A stretch of 64,000 nt of DNA from contig JANXBF010000002.1 of NCBI GenBank assembly GCA_025057615.1, positions 1 to 64,000 of the forward strand. Direction: 5' to 3'. A program made the translations under genes and the position numbers. This DNA comes from Candidatus Calescibacterium sp. Lineage in GTDB: Bacteria; DRYD01. A model generated the notes under the pieces. That model was not told the origin of the DNA. It saw nothing but the letters and a program-made list of their open reading frames with translations, and ran no database searches. Shown here piece after piece: positions 58,318-64,000 of this stretch (its first letter is position 1; every line of letters starts with the position of its first letter).

Positions 58318-58457
58318 TTTAATTGATGGACATAATATTCCTATGTAGATGTTGGATCTATCCGTTCCTGGGTTTTCTACTCTTGAACCGAAAAATAACA
58401 TAGCGTAATCTTTGCTATCCAGATATTTTGAGAAAATTGAAGCTAATTGTTTTTTAG
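58318..58457 (-). pseudogene. Degenerate MNT-type minimal nucleotidyltransferase
   Basis: Minus-strand reading AKKQLASIFSKYLDSKDYAMLFFGSRVENPGTDRSNIYIGILCPSIKS*; resembles the FGSRxxGxxxxxSDIDxGI motif with stop codons on both sides and no start. Confidence 0.45.
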
Positions 58458-58523
58458 CTTATTTATATCGTAATATTCTAATTTCGTCTCAATTTATATT
58501 TTTTATTATTTTTTGAATTATTT

Positions 58524-59210
58524 TTAGACGACTTGTTTGTCAAAAATTTCTCCGGGTTTGAGAACTATACATTTGGTTTCTGTTTGTTTTTCAACCAATT
58601 CTTTGAATTCATAAGGGTTTGCTTTTATTAGATCAAATGTGTTATAGTGCATTGGTATTGTATATTGTGGTTGAATAATTTTCACTGCTTCTACAGCTTC
58701 TTCTATGTCCATTGTGAAAAGTCCTCCTATTGGTAGCATGGCTATTTCAATGTTATAGCGGGGGAGTAATTGCATTTCTGCATTTAGGCAGGTATCACCC
58801 GCATGGTAGATTGTGGTTTTATCTATGTTTATAACAATGGAGGTGGCTAGTCCTGCATAGTTACCCTCAGGAGTTGAGCTTCCATGGAAAGCAGGGAGAA
58901 ATTTTATGTATCCCCATTCAAACTTTATTTTTCCTCCCATATAGGCTCCGTTGGCTTCTATACCTTTGTTGATAAAGTAATTTGATAATTCAAAATTACA
59001 CCATATTTGGCTTCTGAATTTTTTGTATATGTTTTCCACATCTGCTATATGGTCAAAGTGTCCATGGGTAACAAGTACATAATCTATCTTTGGGAGGTTG
59101 TCTATGGAAAGTAATTGGTTGGAGGGGTTGTTATTTATCCAGGGATCTATTATGATATTTTTTGAAGCTAGTACAAGAAAACAAGAGTGCCCAATATATT
59201 GTATTTTCAT
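58524..59210 (-). CDS. UPF0173-type metal-dependent hydrolase (metallo-beta-lactamase fold)
   Basis: MKIQYIGHSCFLV, IIDPWINNNP, LVTHGHFDHIADV, YHAGDTCLNAEM, PMHYNTFDLI; ATG 59210 preceded by GGGGGTGAG. Confidence 0.93.
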   Translation of the reverse strand: MKIQYIGHSCFLVLASKNIIIDPWINNNPSNQLLSIDNLPKIDYVLVTHGHFDHIADVENIYKKFRSQIWCNFELSNYFINKGIEANGAYMGGKIKFEWGYIKFLPAFHGSSTPEGNYAGLATSIVINIDKTTIYHAGDTCLNAEMQLLPRYNIEIAMLPIGGLFTMDIEEAVEAVKIIQPQYTIPMHYNTFDLIKANPYEFKELVEKQTETKCIVLKPGEIFDKQVV

Positions 59211-59405
59211 TCTTCTCACCCCCTTGTGAAACATATTCTCTAAGGAAATTAATTATACCTTTTACTCTTTTAAAAGTATTGTAAATGTATGAATGGATTT
59301 TTACAGAGTTGTATGAAGAACTTTTAAATTTTTCATTTTTTGATTAGGAATTTTTATAAAAATTTTTAAATATAAAATGAGGGATTAATAGAAAGGAGGA
59401 AAAAA

Positions 59406-60668
59406 ATGAAGGTACTTATAACAATAGTATATGTTCTGGTGTTTTTAACGATAGTTACTTTTGCAGAGGATGTAAGAATTAATTTCTGGCATTCTTTCTC
59501 TCCCAAATCTATGACGGGTAAAGCTTTGCAATCGTTGATAGATGAATTTAATCAAAAAGGTTTCAAAATTAACGGCAAAAAAATATTTGTGGATAGTATC
59601 TATAAGGGAGGTCATGGTAGTTTTAATAATCCTTATAATTTTCTATTTTCTGAGCTTTTGAAGGCGAGTTATGAGAAAAAGTTACCTCATGTCTCAATAG
59701 CTTACGAAAATTGGGTTTCACAGTTTTACGAAGTGGATGTCATTAGGGATTTCAACTCTTTTAATAGCACTGAAATTAAGGATTACATTAATAACCTCTA
59801 TCCAGAGTTTAGACGTTCTTCTGAAATTGATGGAAAAGTTTATTCATTGAGTTTTAATAAAAGTTTGTTTGTATTGTATTATAACTCTAAATATGTTGAT
59901 GCTATTCCTACAGATTTTAATAAGTTTATCGTGAAATTGGAAGAAATAAGAAATAAAACCGGTAAAGCTCCTTTATATCTTGAACCAAATGAAGATGTTT
60001 TTATAATTCTCTACCTGCTTTCTGTTTCTGAAGACTTTTTCCGAATGGGTTCTAAAATACAACCTTTATTTTTAGGTGAGAACTTACAAAAAGTTACAAG
60101 ACTTGTAAATGAACTTGAGAGTAAAGGTTTAATAAAATGGACTGATAATTCATATGAGGATTTTATAAAAAACCGAGCACCTATAATACTGGCAACTACT
60201 AGTAAATACACCGATTTGAAAATGAGAAGTCGTGATTACTATATTTCTCCATTACCCGCTGATAAGGGTAAAATATATGCTGCTGGAACAAATCTGGTGA
60301 TATTTAAGTCAAACGAAGAAGAAGAGCTTGCTTCCCTTGAATTTATTAAATACCTTGTGGATCCAGTTAATTTGGAAAAGTTCTGCATCAGTACTGGCTA
60401 TATTGTTCCTACTTTAAGTTATAGCAAAGTTTACAATGAATTTTTGGATACAAACCCAGATTACAAGAGAGTTCTTGAATACAGTAAAGATAGGATTTAT
60501 GTTCAACAGCCTGTATGGGCTTGGGAAAATGTTAGATATTTTCTTAACGATTACATGTTATCAGTTTTTGTAAATAAGCTATCAGTAGAAATACAACAGA
60601 GAGATTTAGAGCAAAAAGTTAAACAGATAATGGTAAATCAGAATTTGAAATATAGAGAGGGGGGATAA
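59406..60668 (+). CDS. ABC transporter extracellular solute(sugar)-binding protein
   Basis: Signal peptide, INFWHSFSPKSMTGKALQSLIDEFN, SFNKSLFVLYYNSKYVD, AAGTNLVIFKSNEEEELASLEFIKYL; SD GAAAGGAGG. Confidence 0.9.
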   Translation: MKVLITIVYVLVFLTIVTFAEDVRINFWHSFSPKSMTGKALQSLIDEFNQKGFKINGKKIFVDSIYKGGHGSFNNPYNFLFSELLKASYEKKLPHVSIAYENWVSQFYEVDVIRDFNSFNSTEIKDYINNLYPEFRRSSEIDGKVYSLSFNKSLFVLYYNSKYVDAIPTDFNKFIVKLEEIRNKTGKAPLYLEPNEDVFIILYLLSVSEDFFRMGSKIQPLFLGENLQKVTRLVNELESKGLIKWTDNSYEDFIKNRAPIILATTSKYTDLKMRSRDYYISPLPADKGKIYAAGTNLVIFKSNEEEELASLEFIKYLVDPVNLEKFCISTGYIVPTLSYSKVYNEFLDTNPDYKRVLEYSKDRIYVQQPVWAWENVRYFLNDYMLSVFVNKLSVEIQQRDLEQKVKQIMVNQNLKYREGG

Positions 60669-60671
60669 ATA

Positions 60672-60863
60672 TTGAGTGAATATGAAATAAATGAGTATGA
60701 ATCAAAAGATATGGAGACCGAGAGTCTGGAACGCTTAATGTTAAAGGAATTTAAGAACATTATAAGAATATGTGATATATGTGGTGAAGAGATGCTTCTT
60801 GATGACGAAAATACTTTCATATGCCAAGGATGTGGATATCATCTTAAAGTTGATACGAAATGA
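60672..60863 (+). CDS. Small zinc-ribbon protein
   Basis: ICDICGEEMLLDDENTFICQGCGYHL: two CxxC pairs. Confidence 0.7.
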   Translation: MSEYEINEYESKDMETESLERLMLKEFKNIIRICDICGEEMLLDDENTFICQGCGYHLKVDTK

Positions 60864-60898
60864 AAGGTATAAAAATATATAAGTAGAATAAAATATAG

Positions 60899-62233
60899 AT
60901 GATTAGAACAAAAAATTTTAGCGTCATAACTCTCGGGTGTTCAAAAAATACCGTTGATAGTGAGCTTTTAATTGCTTCTCTAATTGATAAAGGATACAGG
61001 TATTCCGATAACATATTGGATAGTAGTTTTATTATTATAAACACTTGTGGTTTTATAAAACCTGCAATAAACCAGTCTTTAGAAACAATCAAAAATGTTG
61101 TGAAAACAATAAAGGACAATAAAGTCAATTCAAAGGTGATTGTGTCCGGTTGTTTGGTAAGTAGGTATAAAAATAAAATAGTTGATGATCTTAAAGATGT
61201 TGATGCTTTTTATGATACCAATTCTTTTTTTCAAATTCCTTTTGATGTTGAGAAAATAAGGAGCGGTAAAAAAATATTCAGTGTTTCACAATATACCCCA
61301 GATTATTCTTCAAAATTGTCCAAATTTGTATCAACCGGCTATTATTCGTACGTAAAGATAGCAGAGGGATGTAATCATACATGTTCTTTTTGTGCCATTC
61401 CTTTGATAAGGGGTAAGTACAAGTCAAGAACTATAGAAGACATAGTCAGTGAAGTAAAAAAGTTGGTTAACATAGGTATAAAGGAAGTGATTCTAGTTTC
61501 TCAGGATACTTCATTTTATGGGTACGATATATATAAGAAACTTTCTCTAGATAGGTTGTTATATTCTCTTAGTGAGTTGGATGGTGACTTTTGGATCAGA
61601 CTACTTTATTTATATCCAACAACTTTGAATAAATCTGCTTTGAATGTTATCGGTCAGTCTCCAAAAATAGTCAAGTATATTGATATTCCTCTGCAACATG
61701 TTAGTTCCAATGTTCTTAAGGCTATGAGAAGACCAGGAAATAAGGATTTCTATAAAGATATGATTTATCAAATAAGGAATATTATACCTGATGTTGTTAT
61801 AAGATCAACTTTTATAGTTGGGCATCCTATGGAGGAAGAAGAGGATTTCTTGGAGTTGATGGAATTTCTCAAGGAAGTAAAAATAGAAAGGGCTGGATTT
61901 TTTAAATATTACCGAGAAAAAAATACTCCCTCTTATTCCTTGCCACAGGTTGATTATAAAACAAAAAGAAAAAGGTATAGTATGGTAACTTCTCTTCAGG
62001 ATAGGATCCTTAAGGAGTGGTCTCTAAAACAAATTGGTAAAGTATTTAAGACTCTTATTACTGAAGAGAATGAAGATTACTATGTTGGTAGGGCTTATTT
62101 TGATGCTCCAGAAGTTGATTCGAGTATAAAAATATCGAAAAATAAAAAGAAAAAGATTTTAGTTGGGCAGTTCTATGATATCCAAATAACGGGTTTCGAG
62201 GAGTATGATTTTTATGGATCATGTGTTAGTTAG
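60899..62233 (+). CDS. rimO: Ribosomal protein S12 methylthiotransferase
   Basis: ITLGCSKNTVDSELL, INTCGFIKPA, radical-SAM CNHTCSFCAIPLIRGKYKSR, IDIPLQHVSSNVLKAMRRPG. Confidence 0.95.
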   Translation: MIRTKNFSVITLGCSKNTVDSELLIASLIDKGYRYSDNILDSSFIIINTCGFIKPAINQSLETIKNVVKTIKDNKVNSKVIVSGCLVSRYKNKIVDDLKDVDAFYDTNSFFQIPFDVEKIRSGKKIFSVSQYTPDYSSKLSKFVSTGYYSYVKIAEGCNHTCSFCAIPLIRGKYKSRTIEDIVSEVKKLVNIGIKEVILVSQDTSFYGYDIYKKLSLDRLLYSLSELDGDFWIRLLYLYPTTLNKSALNVIGQSPKIVKYIDIPLQHVSSNVLKAMRRPGNKDFYKDMIYQIRNIIPDVVIRSTFIVGHPMEEEEDFLELMEFLKEVKIERAGFFKYYREKNTPSYSLPQVDYKTKRKRYSMVTSLQDRILKEWSLKQIGKVFKTLITEENEDYYVGRAYFDAPEVDSSIKISKNKKKKILVGQFYDIQITGFEEYDFYGSCVS

Positions 62234-63212
62234 TGGAATGAGACCAACCGGTAAATTACATATAGGCCATATATTTGGAACACTCAGCAACTGGGTTAAT
62301 TATCAGGACAAATATAAGTGTTATTTTATAGTTGTTGATTGGCATGCTTTAACGACAAATTATGAGAATACTAAGGATATATCTTCAAATGTTATAGAGG
62401 TTCTGATTGACTATCTTGCCTTTGGCTTGGATCCATTAAAGAGTACTATCTACCTTCAGTCTATGGTTGAGGAAGTTGCTGTTTTACATCTTATTTTATC
62501 TATGATAACCCCTATAAGTTGGTTAGAGAGGGTGCCTTCTTTTAAAGATCAGATACAGCAGCTTGGAAAAAGTATAGCCACTTATGGTTTTTTGGGTTAT
62601 CCCGTTTTGATGACTTCTGATATACTTATTTTTAACGGCAAATATGTTCCGGTTGGTCAGGATCAGATACCACATCTTGAGTTGGCAAGGGAAATAGCAA
62701 GGAGATTCAATTTTTTGTATGGGGACACTTTTGTTGAACCAGAACCTCTATTAACTGAAACACCTTATATTCCAGGATTTGATGGCAGAAAAATGAGTAA
62801 AAGCTACAACAATGCGATATTTATAGATGAATCAGAAGAAGAAACTGAAGAGAAAGTAAAAAAATATATAACTGATCCCCAGAAGATATACAAGCACTCT
62901 CCTGGAAGACCTGAAGTTTGCAATGTTTTTACCTTACATAAAGCTTTTAAGAATTCTGAAATTGAAGAAATAGAACAAAGTTGTAAATCTGGAAAGCTCG
63001 GATGTGTAGAATGTAAGAAAAAACTATCTAAGTTAATAAACTCTTCTCTAAAACCAATAAGGGAAAAAAGAAGAGATTTACAAAAGAATAAGAATAAGCT
63101 TCTTGAAATATTGATAGATGGTTCTAAGAAGGCTAAAAAGGTTGCAAAACAAAAAATTGAAGAAGTTAATCAAAAGGTTAATATTGGTTTACTAAGGGGT
63201 GTTCAATTATGA
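62205..63212 (+). CDS. trpS: Tryptophanyl-tRNA synthetase
   Basis: VSGMRPTGKLHIGHIFGTL, VPVGQDQIPHLELAREIARRFN, GRKMSKSYNNAI. Confidence 0.96.
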   Translation: MIFMDHVLVSGMRPTGKLHIGHIFGTLSNWVNYQDKYKCYFIVVDWHALTTNYENTKDISSNVIEVLIDYLAFGLDPLKSTIYLQSMVEEVAVLHLILSMITPISWLERVPSFKDQIQQLGKSIATYGFLGYPVLMTSDILIFNGKYVPVGQDQIPHLELAREIARRFNFLYGDTFVEPEPLLTETPYIPGFDGRKMSKSYNNAIFIDESEEETEEKVKKYITDPQKIYKHSPGRPEVCNVFTLHKAFKNSEIEEIEQSCKSGKLGCVECKKKLSKLINSSLKPIREKRRDLQKNKNKLLEILIDGSKKAKKVAKQKIEEVNQKVNIGLLRGVQL

Positions 63213-63592
63213 AAAAGATTATGGTAGTAGATGATGATCCAAATATAGTTGAATTGGTAAGAAAAATACTAGATTTGGAGGGTTACCAAAGTATAGGAGC
63301 GAACGGTTCTAAAGATGCTCTCGTTATTCTTGATGAGTATTGGAAAGATATTGGTTTAATAATTTGTGACTATATGATGCCTGAAATGGACGGTTTGGAA
63401 CTTGTGAGAAATATTAGAAAAAATCCTTTATACAATGATATAAAAATTATAATGTTAACTGCAATAGATACTTATGATATAATAAAACAGAGTATGGTTT
63501 TGGGAGTAGATGATTATATAGTTAAGCCTTTTGACCCACAGGAGGTTATTAATGCAATAGAAAGGATAAAAGAAGATGAAGTCAAGAGTTAA
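63209..63592 (+). CDS. Single-domain response regulator (CheY-like)
   Basis: KIMVVDDDPNIVELVRKILDLEGY, IICDYMMPEMDGLEL, MLTAIDTYD, DDYIVKPFDPQEV. Confidence 0.95.
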   Translation: MKKIMVVDDDPNIVELVRKILDLEGYQSIGANGSKDALVILDEYWKDIGLIICDYMMPEMDGLELVRNIRKNPLYNDIKIIMLTAIDTYDIIKQSMVLGVDDYIVKPFDPQEVINAIERIKEDEVKS

Positions 63593-64000
63593 AGTAATTT
63601 TTGTTCTTTTTATTTTTGTTTTTACTGTTGTTTTTTCTAATGTCAGTACGGTGAAGAAATATGAAAGTAGGGCAGAGTCTTCTTATAGGTATGCCAAAGA
63701 GTATGCTTTACAGAGGGATTATATCAAATCGTTAGTTAGTTATGTTGAATCAATAACTTATTACACTTTGGCTTATCACGTTTATATTGATGAGCTCAAG
63801 GATAAGAATAATTTTTTTAGGCTTTCGGATATTGTTCTTAAGTTATCAATAGAAAGTGATGAAATAAATAAGAAAGCTTTTGAACAAACAAAAGATAATG
63901 ACAAGAAAAATAATATACTCAATATAAAATCCTCTAACTATCTAAATATTGCATCTACTTTGCAAAAAATGTATGGAGTTGATTATAAAATTGCAACGGA
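63576..64000 (+). CDS. Exported hypothetical protein, truncated by the window end
   Basis: ATG 63576 opens MKSRVKVIFVLFIFVFTVVFSNVSTVKKYESRAESSYRYAKEYALQRDY... and stays open to base 64000. Confidence 0.6.
   Translation, partial: MKSRVKVIFVLFIFVFTVVFSNVSTVKKYESRAESSYRYAKEYALQRDYIKSLVSYVESITYYTLAYHVYIDELKDKNNFFRLSDIVLKLSIESDEINKKAFEQTKDNDKKNNILNIKSSNYLNIASTLQKMYGVDYKIAT

Noticed and set aside
1-64000. CRISPR array, prophage, insertion sequence or rRNA
   Set aside because: No regularly spaced repeats, transposase/integrase/phage proteins, or rRNA-like stretches were seen by reading; tool-based scans were not available.

Overview
AT-rich chromosomal window from a bacterium with no rRNA, CRISPR array, transposase or prophage genes that I can see. 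Most of it is densely packed, often overlapping housekeeping operons. These include an rplR-rpsE-rplO fragment followed by murB; glnA-ispE-VWA-kinase-SAM hydrolase; pth; pilT; rpmB-rplU; gcvPB; an Lnt-like gene; asd; dxr; smpB; DUF47-Pit; leuS; tnaA; a znuB-like/grpE/dnaK/dnaJ/cobalamin adenosyltransferase/Fur/RsbW-like run; orphan nuoJK; fmt; a type-4 UDG; rimO and trpS. An Lnt-like protein, pilT and prepilin-like genes suggest a diderm, but I do not assign a taxon. Four tRNA genes (Ser-CGA, Thr-TGT, His-GTG, Pro-TGG) are present. Each is followed 9-12 nt later on the same strand by the start codon of a protein gene with no visible Shine-Dalgarno. I consider this recurring architecture the most interesting signal. 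Other leads are a VWA + membrane-anchored kinase + DUF62 SAM-hydrolase cassette resembling a TerY/YegL-YegI module without its phosphatase, a HPRT-like protein lacking the PRPP motif, an M16 homologue lacking HxxEH, a perfect 14-bp inverted repeat in a divergent promoter region, a well-placed SD feeding a 3-codon mini-ORF before nuoJ, and a decaying pilin/nucleotidyltransferase region at 56.0-58.5 kb.
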